Counted from the stretch's first letter, positions 34,217 to 45,925 are shown. The stretch is DNA of 64,000 nucleotides from Ilex aquifolium (GCA_951799425.1 OX637401.1:20932001-20996000); one strand, 5' to 3'. The notes: generated by a model not told the origin, from the letters alone. Program-made: numbers and translations.

Positions 34217-36909
34217 GTCTTGGCTTATTGATAGCAGAGGACTTGCAAGGAAAGTGAAAAATGCCACTCTACCTTCTGCATCTCAGATCAAAGATTGTGG
34301 GGCAAATCGTGAATGCCCAAATTGTCATTACCGTATTGATAACAGAGATGTAAGCTGATTTTTTTTTTTTTAATTTCTGAATTTGCATAAATATGGCTAC
34401 TTTATGTCCATGAATTGATACATTACGAAAAACTTATCTTGCTTGCGGAGTATTACATCATGATGAGCTGTTGAGCATAGGTTCCATGATGAACTGTTGA
34501 GCATGGCTTCTGCAGAATGCCGACTAAAGCAATTGAAGACTTCATATGAGATCAATATTGATTCATGTTATTGTCATTACCATATCACTTTTTTTTTTCT
34601 TCAAGCTGTGATAAACATATGCAACGGAAGAGGGTTTTTAAACTTTTTTTCTTGGTGACAAGTCAAGTACTGTTGTGTGGCTTGTGGATTGTGTCGTTGA
34701 GTTTAATTGGTATGTTATAGTTACAGTTGATTTTGATTTTTCTGATGTTTCACCTGTGTAGGTTTCTCATGAATGGCCTGGTTTGCCTGCTGGTGTAAAA
34801 TTTGATCCATCTGATGTAGAACTCCTAGAACATTTGGCTGCAAAATGTGGAGTGGGTAATTTAAAACCTCACATGTTTATTGATGAGTTCATCCCAACAC
34901 TTACAGATGCCGAAGGAATTTGTTCTACACATCCAGAAAATCTTCCTGGTGAGCAAACGACCAAATTAAAATATGTATGTCTTGGGATCATCTGCATTGT
35001 AATTCAACACAGTTTAACTAGGTTAGGAATCTGCAAAGAATTTGACTGAATATGTTATATTGAGGATTGCATAATCTCCATGCACCAAATAAAGATACGC
35101 CTTGTGATGAAACTGTACAACGAGTTCTATAGGCTACGTGCTCACCCTTTTATGGCATTTGCCCATTGGGAAATCTGGCTCCCCTGAAATGGTCTTGCTT
35201 GACATTGCAGCACTTAAACTTTTTTTTTTTTTCTGAGAGGTGAACTTTTAACAAAATGGAGGTTTAGTTTGATCGGCCATTTCTAGAATAGAATTTTCCA
35301 GTTTCTTTTCTAGTCATTGACAGTCTGCTTTGACTTTTTTTTTTTCCCTTTTTGCCTATGTATGTTTTATTTAATCAGACCATTTCTTAGTCAATGCATA
35401 TGCTTGGATTTAATTAAACCATTTCTAAGTCCTTGGGTTTTATTTTAGGTGCCAAAAAAGATGGAAGCAACATCCATTTCTTTTACAAAATTATCAATGC
35501 ATATGCTTCTGGTCAACGGAAGCGCCTCAAGATTCATGATCAACATGGTACGATAAAAGAGCATGTCCGCTGGCACAAGACTGGTAAGACCAAGCTTGTG
35601 ATGGAAAATGGAGTTCAGAAGGGATGTAAGAAGATCATGGTTCTTTATAGAACTTCAAAGAAGGGATCCAAACCAGATAAGTCCAATTGGGTTATGCATC
35701 AATACCATTTGGGGACTGATGAAGATGAGAAAGAAGGCCAATATGTTGTTTCAAAAATTTGTTATCAGCAGCAGAAGCAAACTGACAAGGATGATAATTC
35801 TCTAGTTGTTGAAGAGCCTGATATGGGAACAATTCGAACTAGTCCCAGGACTCCCAAGACAACCAACCCTAATCCACCTCTCAATGGAAAATATGTTTCC
35901 TGTGATGATGTCACAGATGATTATTTACTCCAGTCACCTGCACAGGTAGTTGTCAACTTCCATTATATGCTATCGTTTGAAGAGCCCTTATGCCACATTT
36001 ATCAGTTGTTTGGGTAGTTAAGCAAATTTTTTTGTTGTAGAGCACCCTTAACTACAAAACATTGGCATTCAATACACTTGTGGATGCAACATTTGTGTCC
36101 TTTCCTCTCCAACTCTACCTTGACCCTACAGAGGAGTTGGCATTTTGTCACTTTGATAATGAGGTTGAAAAATGAGTGAATTAGGCCTCCTTTTCAAATA
36201 AGCTATTTAAAAGTTGTTAGTTTTTTTGCAAAAATGGGAATTCTAAACAGAAACTGATTTACGTATTGTGTAGAATACAAAGACAACATATCTTGCCTCA
36301 CTCTGTTGTCTAGGCTTCGAAAAACTTGTGTCTGCTGCAGTGTTCATGCCAAAACATGATAGATGCTCGTTAATTTTTTGTTTCTTATTGTTTCCCTTAT
36401 GTTTTTTTCTCACTTATCCTAAATGATCTCATTTGCATCAGGAAGCAGAGTTTGTGATGGAAATATCTCAACATTCTTCATCTCCTGCTCTAATCAATGA
36501 TGATATGGAATACCCCACTTGGTTGGCTGGAGAATCACAAGCTGTAGATATAGTTGGTGCAGATGACTCATTGTTATGCAATGAGGGTTTGGATTCTAAT
36601 GCTCTTACTGATTTGGGACTCAATCGTGGCCCTTTCACTGGCTTTGCTCGCAACACTAATGAGGTGCCTGAAGGAGAAGGCAATGCTAATTATAACATAG
36701 CTGACCTTGAGAACTTAGAATTGGATACACCACCAGATTTTCATCTCACAGTAAGCATTGTCCCCTGTCCAATTCTTTTATTTTTTTGTTCAATTCTTAC
36801 AACCATCTCAATAATCTATATAATATGCGCAACTCTCTATCCATGCTTGCAGGATTTGCAGTTTGGTTCACAAGACAGCATTCTTGATTGGTTGGACTGG
36901 TTGAAGTGA
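34217..36909 (+). CDS. SOG1: SOG1/NAC008-like NAC transcription factor, exons 2-6
   Basis: Exons are 34217-34349, 34762-34948, 35449-35945, 36442-36750 and 36853-36909, all with GT/AG borders and matching phases. With exon 1 they give 396 residues (Arabidopsis SOG1 has 449). SOG1 is the nuclear NAC factor that drives the plant DNA-damage response after ATM/ATR phosphorylation of SQ sites. Residues 4-47 hold the Ser-Trp-Leu-Ile-Asp start and a C-x5-C-P-N-C cluster. The NAC domain follows: [15 protein letters not shown] (about 85), [27 protein letters not shown] and VVSKICYQ. The C-terminal part has three SQ sites, at Ser284, Ser307 and Ser384, fewer than the five in Arabidopsis. The tail contains [12 protein letters not shown] and ends in FGSQDS plus a Trp-rich end. 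No frameshift or stop is present. A SOG1 paralogue cannot be excluded. Confidence 0.93.
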
Positions 36910-37084
36910 AGATAAAAGCTTTCAATAATGGCAATCAAATCTCAATTTTGTGTCCTATACCATGGCAGTGGTTCTCCTCTGTCGTTTCCTCAAAGTCGTG
37001 CTTCCATGATGAAAAATCTTGCTTTAAGGGAGGGGCATTGGGATTTTGCCCTTTCATACACTGCTTATTTAAATGCAACAAAGC
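36910..37084 (+). other. 3' untranslated region of the SOG1-like gene
   Basis: Sequence between the stop codon and the start of retrotransposon-derived DNA. No canonical AATAAA is seen; the end may lie near 37070 or inside the inserted remnant. Confidence 0.5.
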
Positions 37085-38400
37085 TTGAAGGGATGTAAGG
37101 CTGTGGAGTTTCAACATAAAATTTTTCGCCTAACAGCACTTGACTGAGGATTGCCGGGTTTATAAGGCGTTCCTGGAGCAGTTGGAGTAGGAAGACCACC
37201 TTGGCGAATTGATAAACAATGACGATGTCAAGGGTCTGGCTAGGGATGCGGAGGGGACCAGCCAGGGGACAACGACTGTCATAGAGGTTATACATGCTTG
37301 TATGGTGGACCAACCAACTTACAACTCTCTACAAACCGACCTCCAAAGAGTAGCACAGGTTGCCAAGGTGGAGCAATAGAATGAGGGGCAATCATCAAAA
37401 TGAGCCCGAAACAATCTGCTTTTCAGATGCCGACCTTGCTGGCCTTGCCCTCCCACACGAGAACGCCTTGGTGATCACCCTCCGAATAGAGAAGTTTGAC
37501 GTGAAGAGGTTCTTGATAGATTCGGTCAGTTTGTCTGAGGTCATGCATGAAAGCCTATTTTATAAGATAGGGTTCACACAAAAGGACTTGAAGCCGGTGC
37601 AGACGCCTCTCGTGGGGTTCAAAGGCTCATTCATTGTGGTACCCTTCAAGAAGATTACCCTGAGGTCACAGCTGGGATAATCACCAATCCTGTGGAGTTT
37701 GTGGTGATAGGGTCGGACTCACCTTACAACACTATAATGGGGAGGGCCTTGTTGCATGCCTTGAAGGCGATGCATTCTTCTTACCATCGAAAGCTCAAGT
37801 TCCCAGCCTCGAAGAGGGGCATGGAGATCCGTGGTGATCAGGCTTCGTCCAAAAGTTACTTCTACGTGGTGGTGAAGACTGGGGTCAATGCCAAGGCCAA
37901 GGACGGTGACGCCGAGGCGGTGGTGGTTAAATAGCAATCGTAGTTCGGCTGATTAGGGGTCGACGAGCCTATAGTTGACCCGACCGACCGATCAATGAAG
38001 GACCTGATCAAAATATTCCCCCATGAGGGTGACGAAGAAAGGTTTTTCCTAGTAGGCGCTTCACTAGGGGATGCCAAGAAGTCATAAATGGCGAGTTTCC
38101 TTTGGCAAATTTCGGATGTGTTTGCTTGGACAACTACCGAGATAACGAGGATAAGTCCCGTGGTAATCTGCCACCGGCTACATGTCGACCCGACCTTTAA
38201 GCCGGTCAAGCAAAAAGCTCGGCGATCAGCACTGCATCACGCTCAGGCTATTGATGAGGAATTGGACCGGTTGCTCGGGGCAGGGTCCATCAGGGAGATC
38301 CAGTTCCCTGAATGGTTGTCCAATACCATTTTTGCGAAGAAGAAAAGCGGGAAGTGGCGGGTATGTGTGGATTTCACGGATCTGAACAAGAATTTACTAC
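37085..38400 (+). pseudogene. Ty3/gypsy gag-protease-RT remnant
   Basis: Plus-strand fragment related to Tat elements. Gag end (CRVYKAFLEQLE) near 37150, then SDADLAGLALPHENALVI, a protease region with the active DxG replaced by IDSVSLSEV (37505-37545), a YNTIMGRALLHALKA segment, SDVFAW (about 38115) and RT start KKKSGKWRVCVDFTDLNK (to 38385). Stops at 37678-37680, 37932-37934 and 38084-38086 and small shifts break it. It is cut abruptly inside RT, and no LTR is present. It begins about 175 bp after the SOG1-like stop codon. Confidence 0.85.
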
Positions 38401-38429
38401 GCAAATTAATGCGACAAAAAATATTTCAG

Positions 38430-38830
38430 TAATGTATGAATAATATCTAAGGTGTCCGTCATACATAAAGCATATCAAATCCTACAAAGTCCTAAATCTC
38501 TAGCATGCCTACAAAAGGTGTCTCTAGCAATGGGTTAGGTCAAATGATCAATAATCGTGTCACTGGTGGACACATGTCTGAGGACCACTAGTCCTTCCAC
38601 AATGATATCGTATAGTAATAGCGAGTATCAATGTGCCTACTCTTGCCATGGTATGTGGGATCCTTTGCTTAAGCTATCACTCATGTGCTATCACAATGAA
38701 TCACAACAACCGCATATGGATGCCTCACATTACTCAAGCTCTGCAAGAATCTCCTCAACCAAATGGGAACAACTATTGTGCAAGCCACATACTTTGAGAT
38801 GTGCAGCCGTGCGCTGAGCCGACTCTAATA
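38430..38830 (-). pseudogene. Ty1/copia RNase H end, decayed
   Basis: On the minus strand, pieces resembling WLRRFLQSL, IHCDST, then AKDPTYHGKSRHIDTRYYY and HVSTSDTIIDHLT, the conserved RNase H end of copia pol. Multiple stops and shifts. Left of it is the end of the Ty3 remnant, so one insertion cut the other or a rearrangement joined them. Confidence 0.65.
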
Positions 38831-39694
38831 GATGGCTCATGATGTCACGTCTCCTTGCTTCTCGGAATTCTTAGAGTCCCACTTCCTTAACTGCTCTGTC
38901 AAGTATAGACTCTCATAAATTTTTTCATGATCGTTGGATCACTTCCACATATCACCTTTAGATTTTGCTATTTTTAGTGTAAACACTAACAATTAAAGTA
39001 CAACACAATAATACTAATAAGATTAAAAGCTTGTCTACAACACAATGTAACACAATCCAACATAACAACATACTAGTAGAAACTTTTCTTCTATCTAGTT
39101 TCATACCTGTAATTTAATCAAAAAAATAAAACATAAAAAACTATAATAATTGTATAAAAAAATATTTTGTATTCGCTAATAAAATTGATTGGTTGAAATT
39201 GAAAAATTACCAACTCAATCATCTCTAAACACCATCGATAGTGATAATATCTACTTCTTTAGCAACACTTTCCTAAATCATTAAAAAAAAAAAGCTATTA
39301 GATTCTTCCAAAGGAAAATTTTCAACTAAAAAGTTATACCTCATCACCCATATCAAGATCCTCTAATAATGTGTAGCTCTTTGGGCCCGTCGAAGTGGAT
39401 GAACCTAAGAGGTAAAATAATGTTGTAGTCATACTTTAGCCAAAAAATAAATAATTATGATGTCTATACAAATAATATTTCATTACCTCGTTCTTTACTC
39501 ATATCTGCCTTCATACCCGCACAAGTTTATACATGTATCTCCCCTATACGTCCGTCGTTCAATACGTATGGTCCATTCCTGGTCTAAATGGGACGGGTTT
39601 GGACGAATCCCCATTTTGCTCCGATCCACTACCATCCCTAGTTGCAGCCCTAGTGCGAGACTCTCTTTCTCGAACACTTACATGTTTAGCCTCA
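38831..39694. other. AT-rich DNA without supported genes
   Basis: A short stretch (39560-39690) has open frames on both strands but no recognised domain. The rest is AT-rich with A-runs. Confidence 0.4.
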
Positions 39695-40112
39695 TTAGAA
39701 AAATAATGGAAGGGAAAGATACTTTGAAGATAAACTTGTTCCCATTCAATACTCAAGAATTCTTGATGATATCGAACTGGAACAACTTATTCTTCTTGAA
39801 TATCCTAATTCAAGGCCAAATAATTTCCTATCACTACCATGCATATAGTATTCATTTTTACAGGGTGATAAATAAAGCACTCCTACCCCTTTTGATCTCT
39901 CAGAAATTTCATAAAAGGAGTTTTCTAGAGACCCCCCAATGACCAATCCTCGAATGAATTGCTACGGATTCAATAAGTCCAACATTAATCCTTCAGATGT
40001 GTCAATTGGGCAAATACGTCCATAGTGACTAGGATGGATATCTCTTATTCGAAAACTAGTAGTTCGCCCTGTCAATCCTCTAGGTCCCAAATAACTCAAT
40101 TTTCTCCCATGA
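39695..40112 (-). pseudogene. rpoB: Plastid rpoB fragment in nuclear DNA (NUPT)
   Basis: The minus-strand translation gives [17 protein letters not shown], then [35 protein letters not shown] and SIFPF, in the order of the plastid RNA polymerase beta subunit. Frameshifts and small deletions (for example after the CPIDTSEG segment, and in the QDIQEE part) show it is not functional. About 420 bp. It is not mitochondrial coding sequence. Flanking DNA is nuclear repeat, so this is a transferred fragment. The right limit is where similarity stops after HGRK. Confidence 0.88.
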
Positions 40113-40957
40113 ACCTCATAAAAATATAGCAAGTGTTATTAGATTTACGATGTCAGTTGAGAAAATGTGTCCCTTCTCTGATCCATTTGACACGTGCAAT
40201 ATCTTTTCCGTCGATATGTCCTGCAATTTGTACTTAAATTTCTTTTGTATCTGCTTATTCAGTTAATTCAATAATTTTTTTTCATTACTTTGTGAAATGA
40301 AACTCTACTTTTTAATTGGCCGCCTATAAATTCTGCAATAATATTAGGGTTTCGGTAATGTTTTGCAATTCTTGTGATAGCAAGGAGCTGTATTATTGAG
40401 TGAAACGTGCAAGGATCTTTGCGGAAGGTACATGCTTTGATTGCTTTACTCTTGGATTTGGATCCTCTCGATTTTAAACTTAATTTAGTTTCAACCAAGT
40501 TTAATCATCAATATTAAAATTCATTGGATGTCGTTAGGGGTCAAGAGATTCATATAAATTCACGGGTGGGTTTAATGATTTTAATCGTCCATGATTGGAT
40601 GAAATTTACAATTTGTTTCCTATTTTTACCGTCATATGTCGAGGGATAGGTTGCCTTAATCACGTATGAATTGGCCAACAAGATTCATGTCATCAATATC
40701 ATGTAGTATTATCAATCAATTGTAGAATACCATGTGAATTTAGTGGGTCCAACTATTTGGTAATTACTAATAACCCCCTTATTTAATAACTTCCATGTAG
40801 GAATAGTGAGTTCTCAATCTTATTTGGTGTTTTATTATTCATTGGTAATACTAAGTGCTCAATAATGACGTGGTATCACCGTTATACTCAATAATATATT
40901 CGCACAAGATTGCACAATAATTTCCTATATATATATATATTAGTAGCACTCGAGCAA
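40113..40957. other. AT-rich spacer
   Basis: No open frame with a domain and no clear terminal repeats. A short TA tract lies near 40926-40941. Confidence 0.45.
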
Positions 40958-42712
40958 TCTATATAATAAAGTAGTTAGAAAAGTTTGTCTTGAGTTTTTC
41001 GCGGCTCAGATCGCTTTACGATTATTGATCCGACGGTCCTCATGCAAAATTTTTCTAAGACTCCTATCTCTCATCTAACTCTATCTCCCTATCTCATACT
41101 ATTGATACAACTCTCTCTCCCTCTATCTCATACTCTCTCTCTCTCTCATCTCTCACACGTTTTAAACACACGCTCTCCCATCTCTCATGTAACTCTCTCT
41201 TAGACGACTATATATATATATCTAATAATAACAAAATATATCTAATACCCATTAAAATTCTAATAACAAGAATTATTTCTAACAAATTATAGGTTCATTA
41301 ACATATGTCATGAGCTAGAAATTTTATTTAGGGTGAGCACTTTAAGTATACACTCTAATATTTTTCCTCCTAACCAATCATGCTATATAATATATTTATA
41401 TTTATTATATCATATTTGATACATGAAGTCTATTTAACATGAAAAGGCCAAAAAAAAATGTATATTGTATATGTATAAAAAATTGATTAATTATCACCAT
41501 TGTAAAAAAGTGAAGCTAATTGTCATTTATATAATTAAAAAATATCAGTTATTCACTAACAATTCATTAAGGCCAAAAAATAATATATATTGTATATGTA
41601 TAAAAAAAATTGATTAATTATCACCATTGTAAAAAAGTGAATCTAATTGTCATTTTTATAATTAAAAAATATCAGTTATTTACTAACAATCCATTAAATT
41701 TATTCAATAAACGATGTTCTAAACATTATCACTAAAATATTAGTATAGTAAAACTATTAAACTAAAATTTAAGATGTCAACATATTAAAAAAATAAAAAT
41801 CCATTGGCCCATAATAAAGACTATAATCAATACTCGACTAAAAATAAAAGACAATTTTTGGTAGAAAAAATAAAGTCAAAAGAAGATTAATTAAAAGAAC
41901 TTTACATGCAAAAATTCATAATAAAATGAAGGTCATCTGAAAAAACCTTATTATTATAAAAAAAGCTAAATAATTGAAAAAAAAATTATAGAGTGAGCAC
42001 AAATAAAAAATATGAGTATACTTTTTTGAATATATAAATATAAATATACATACCATATTTTTTTAAAAATTTGAGGGTGGGCCCGTACCCATCCTTGCCC
42101 CTGTGTAGCTCTGCCCATGTATGTCATCATATATATATATGATCGATTTTCATTCATTTTACATCTCTTTCTCCTATCTCTTACACATTTTAAACACACA
42201 CTCTTATCTCTCATATAACTCTATCTTTTTATCTATCTCATACTCTCTCTCACACACACATGCACTCTCTCTAACTATTCTAAACGCATATAATAATAAT
42301 AAAGTAATAAGAGTTGGAGAGTTTGGCCTCTATATATATCTAATAATAACAAAATACATCTAATTCTCATTAAAACTCTAACATCTCTCTATATCATACT
42401 CTCATATTTCATATAACTCTCTCTATACACCCGCCAACACACACGCTAATATTGACTCCTATCCAAAAAAAAAAATATTTTTTCGGTACAATGATTAAAT
42501 ATATAAATTGTGTACATGTTGATATTTTTTAGGAGTCATGTTTTTAGAGAAGTTTTGTCAAATTTTTTTAGAAAATAGTGTTTTCAAATTGATTTTGAAT
42601 TTTGTAACTAAAGAAAATAATAAAAAATAAAGTACTATTTGACAATATTTATATGGCATGACCGGTGCTCGAGGTTTTTTTAGTTACTTAGTGCCTTCAG
42701 ACACGGGTTATA
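40958..42712 (+). mobile_element. Possible non-autonomous Helitron
   Basis: Starts TCTATATAATAAAGTAG after an A and ends near a hairpin (GTGCC, TTCA, GACAC) followed by GGGTTATAAC. Both ends resemble plant Helitron termini, but the final CTRR is not exact and no Rep/helicase is present. CT-rich repeats (CTCTCTCTCATCTCTCA type) occur near both ends. It could also be two decayed elements. Confidence 0.4.
41446..41697 (+). repeat. Tandem duplication, two units of about 126 bp
   Basis: Unit 1 is 41446-41570 and unit 2 is 41571-41697, both beginning GGCCAAAAAA and containing ATTGATTAATTATCACCATT. They differ at only a few positions, so the duplication is recent. Confidence 0.9.
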
Positions 42713-43055
42713 ACTTGTAATCAAATATGAATACTAAATTTATCATATTTATTCTGGTATTTTTATTAGAATCAAGTTAAAACCAAGATAAAATAAGTGC
42801 TTAGTGTTGGTAGACTAAGTTCAAGCAAAATCAGCTGGAGAAATTCAAACTCCCAAAATTAATTTGCTACTTAGAAGGAACCAATGGTATACATACACAT
42901 ACTATTTTCTAAGATCTGAAAATCTAAAAATTCAGAAAATTGGGGATTGGAGTTTCGAGCTCAAAGCGAGCTTTTACATTGCTATAATATATTAGATATA
43001 TTTATATGTAGTGCGTGCCACGGTGGCAATGATCATATACTTGGTGGAACGGACA
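42713..43055. other. Spacer downstream of the small peptide gene
   Basis: AT-rich; it should contain the 3' untranslated region of the minus-strand gene at 43056-43343. No other gene is supported. Confidence 0.45.
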
Positions 43056-43343
43056 TCATGGATTAGGATTGTAGTTACCGTCCCGGGGCTCAGCATTGAC
43101 AGAATAACCCCCAAGTTGTTGCGAGTAGCGGATGGAAACCTCCTCTCCTGGAAAAGTAAATACAAAATTTCAGCTATTGGGACTGCAATATAGCTTTGCT
43201 AGGGTTTTGAAGGAGTCAAACTTACCAGTTTTGCTAGGGTTGGATGTTTCAACTAGTTTCCTTGCAGTCATTGCAGAAGAAAAGAGAAACATAATAATGC
43301 AGAGAACTTCCCAAATTTTGAAAATCTTCCTAGAAGACGCCAT
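43056..43343 (-). CDS. Small secreted-peptide gene model, two exons, 69 residues
   Basis: Exon 1 is 43343-43226 and exon 2 is 43147-43056, with a 78-nt GT/AG intron (donor gtaagt, acceptor tttccag). The ATG has a good context (AAAATGGCG). The N-terminus has a short basic part (ASSRKIFK), then a hydrophobic stretch (VLCIIMFLFSSAMT) and a likely cleavage before ARKLVE, i.e. a signal peptide. The mature part is hydrophilic with no cysteine and ends GNYNPNP. A TATA box lies 85-90 nt upstream. This is the architecture of plant signalling-peptide precursors, but I do not recognise the family; the Tyr- and Pro-rich end only loosely recalls sulfated peptides. Neither exon has a stop or shift. Confidence 0.6.
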
Positions 43344-43426
43344 TTTATGAAAAAAATATTCCCCTTTTTTTCTTGGGGAGGGGGAGGAAAAGGGTTAGTG
43401 AGAAGCAGATTTGGGATAGTGTGACC

Positions 43427-43434
43427 ATTATATA
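43427..43434 (-). promoter_or_regulatory. TATA box of the small peptide gene
   Basis: TATATAAT on the minus strand, about 85 nt before the ATG at 43343, a normal distance for a short plant leader. Confidence 0.6.
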
Positions 43435-43660
43435 GCCGGAACGGTGAGCGTGTTTCACGGTCCTCTCATGTTAAAGTCCTCAAACGTAAGAAGACTTCAA
43501 TTAGGATTCCTAAGTGAAGTCTTCGGAAAGAGGCACAAGAAGACTTTTAACTTGTTGAAAGGGATGCATGAAGACCAGAGAAGCTGAAGTTTAATAATTC
43601 AATTGATGAGTAATGCTAAGATTTATTATGCATATTTAATAATCGTGTCAATTTTTTAAT

Positions 43661-43828
43661 CGTTCGTGTCGAGTTCGTATCAACGGGTCAAAGTTGACAC
43701 CCCTTAAAATGACAACTCTAAATGAAACTTATTTATTTTTGAGTACTAATTTAGTTCTTTGAAGTAAATTTTATTCTTGCTTTTTCAGATGCAAAATTAC
43801 CGATTAAGTTTTTATATTCAAGTTTTAC
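43661..43828 (+). repeat. Dispersed repeat, copy 1
   Basis: Contains GTGTCGAGTTCGTATCAACG and GACACCCCTTAAAATG and matches 45075-45240 over about 165 bp with a few differences. Family unknown. Confidence 0.8.
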
Positions 43829-43905
43829 TAAAAAGTTTGCAAATGTGTAACAACATTCCCCAACACATCATTTCAATTTTTAGTCCGTAAAGATTGAGTA
43901 ATGCT

Positions 43906-44031
43906 ATTGGACCTAATTCAGGGGTTTAATTTGAAAATCTAATTCATTACAACCATTAGATTAGTTGTGACCTTTAATGATAGATGAGATCAATTTTCAA
44001 TGCAACAACTATAACAATTAAGTTCAAATAT
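43906..44031. mobile_element. Possible MITE
   Basis: Inverted ends of about 20 bp (AATGCTATTGGACCTAATT and, reversed from the right, AATGATATTTGAACTTAATT). No clear target duplication. Non-coding. Confidence 0.4.
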
Positions 44032-44121
44032 CATTTTTCATAAAAAAATTATATATTGTTTGTTGTGCCCCCTAAAATCTAGTCTTAAATCAGGCACGTG
44101 CTACGTGGGATGTCAGATTAA

Positions 44122-44253
44122 TCTATAATATAAAACAGGGCAAGTTTCAAAAAACTCATTTGATGGTTTCACGTAAACTCATCCAATGACCACTAACATT
44201 CCTATCAAAATCATTTACATTGTACCATATCTTCAGGTACGGGTTACTCCTAA
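44122..44253 (+). mobile_element. Short non-autonomous Helitron
   Basis: 132 bp from TCTATAATATAAAAC to a CTAA end, inserted between A (44121) and T (44254). A perfect 5-bp stem (GTACC and GGTAC) lies about 10 nt before the end. TC start, hairpin, CTRR end and A/T target all fit Helitrons. Confidence 0.65.
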
Positions 44254-45074
44254 TATACAAAAAATGTGATGCAGGAACTTCTTGTTGAAGAAATTCAGGG
44301 TACAATATGGTATTTCTAAAATTTGAGTTGACAAAGTAAAAAATTTAAAAAAATTCTAGGGTACAAAATGGCATTCATGTACAAAATAGAATTATTGAAC
44401 ATCGCTCTCTGCGGTCTTCCTGCATCTCTTTCAAAAATTAAAGTCTTCTTGCATATTAACAGGCCTACCAAGACCAAAAATCTGACTTTGCCATCACTCC
44501 TTACATCTAAAGTCCGAGTGGAAACTTTTTTCCAATTGAATATAGAATTCAATTTGTGAGGCAAATTTTGCCCCACAAATTTTAGATTTTCTATTTTATT
44601 TAATCAAGGTAAGAAGATTTTACATTGGCAGGTATCATTTAGTTGTCTTGTAAGATTTTATTTTATAATATAACTTGACCATTGAAATACTTTAACCCTC
44701 TGTTTGATTTGATGAAAAGTAGGGTGAATAGAAAATAGTGGAAGAAAAAATGGATGGAAAGAAATATTTTCCACTGTTAAAAAACTCCTATGCTTAACTG
44801 GGTGTAACAACATTCTAAGTGTGAAAGGAAAATTTTGCACCCTCCAAAAATTAATTTTTCGAAACCATGTACGTGTCAACATACGAAAAATGTGACAACA
44901 TTTAGTAATTGGGACATATTGCTACTATTTGAAGAAATTCAGGTTGCAAACCAATGGATAGCCAATGGGGATAAGAACGAATTATAATTTCAGATGACTT
45001 GAGTTTAAAACTTTACTACTTGTTTGAGGTCAAGCAATGAAAGATTTATCTTTCATGAACCACTATATAGTCAA
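44254..45074. other. AT-rich spacer
   Basis: Small overlapping open frames on both strands without a domain. No repeat borders seen. Confidence 0.4.
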
Positions 45075-45240
45075 GTTCGTGTCGAGTTCGTATCAACGGA
45101 TCAAAATTGACACCCCTTAAAATGGCAACTCTAAATGAAGCTTATTTATTTTTGAGTAGTAATTTAGTTCTTTGAAGCAAAATTTATTCTTGCTTTTTGA
45201 GATGCAAAATTAGCGATTAAGTTTTTATATTCAAGTTTTA
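45075..45240 (+). repeat. Dispersed repeat, copy 2
   Basis: Same sequence as 43661-43828, same orientation, about 1.4 kb away. Confidence 0.8.
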
Positions 45241-45388
45241 TTAATTTATATATATTTTTTCAATTGATAGAATCATTAATCCACCTCTTTTTCAAGTGAG
45301 ATAATACATCTTAGGGTGGTTTCTTTTAATTTTAATATCGAAATATTTTTTCTACAAAAGTAGCTGTGAAAGCTATTTCCCTTTTCAA

Positions 45389-45554
45389 GCAATGCTATGC
45401 ATCCCAAATGTACAACCCAAATTTACATCCCAAATAAAGGGAGACCGTTGGATGAATGGGTCCCATAAACTTTTTTAAATGTGATTCACTCATCCAACAT
45501 TCCCCTTTCATTTGGGATGCAAATTTGGGTTACAAATTGGGGATATATAGTATT
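45389..45554. mobile_element. MITE with 9-11-bp target duplication (Mutator-like size)
   Basis: 166 bp, non-coding, with inverted ends of about 45 bp (AATGCTATGCATCCCAAAT on the left; AATACTATATATCCCCAAT reversed from the right). TCCCTTTTCAA lies on both sides (45378-45388 and 45555-45565). The target length points to the Mutator group. Confidence 0.7.
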
Positions 45555-45837
45555 TCCCTTTTCAAAAAGTAAATAATTTCCACTGATCGTAATTCTATGT
45601 GTGCATACAAAAAACAGGGGAATGCCCTGTGCAGTTGAAGGATTCTGATATGATGGAATTTGACATTATCTTAGTATTTTAGTTATAACGTTTATCCCAA
45701 CATCCGATTGAGCGGATTCTTGCAGCATTAGAAATTAGACTTCAAGGTTTGCAAAAGTGTATTTCATAAAAATTTCGTAAATTGATTCTCAGTAGCTATA
45801 AATCGAGCCAAAAGCTGGGTACAAAAAGTTATCCACG

Positions 45838-45925
45838 TCCAGATGCGAGAATAGCGCATCCAGACACGTTTGGTAGTGAGTTGGGTCGTCCAGACGCAAA
45901 AATGCCCGTCTGAATTGGTCCTCCA
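45838..45925 (-). repeat. Degenerate CGTCCAGACG palindrome group
   Basis: Five or so copies of (G/A)CGTCCAGACG or half sites, followed on the minus strand by a TTATAG TATA-like site (about 45800). This resembles the U3 palindrome arrays of the Athila LTR and may be the relic of an LTR. Confidence 0.45.
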
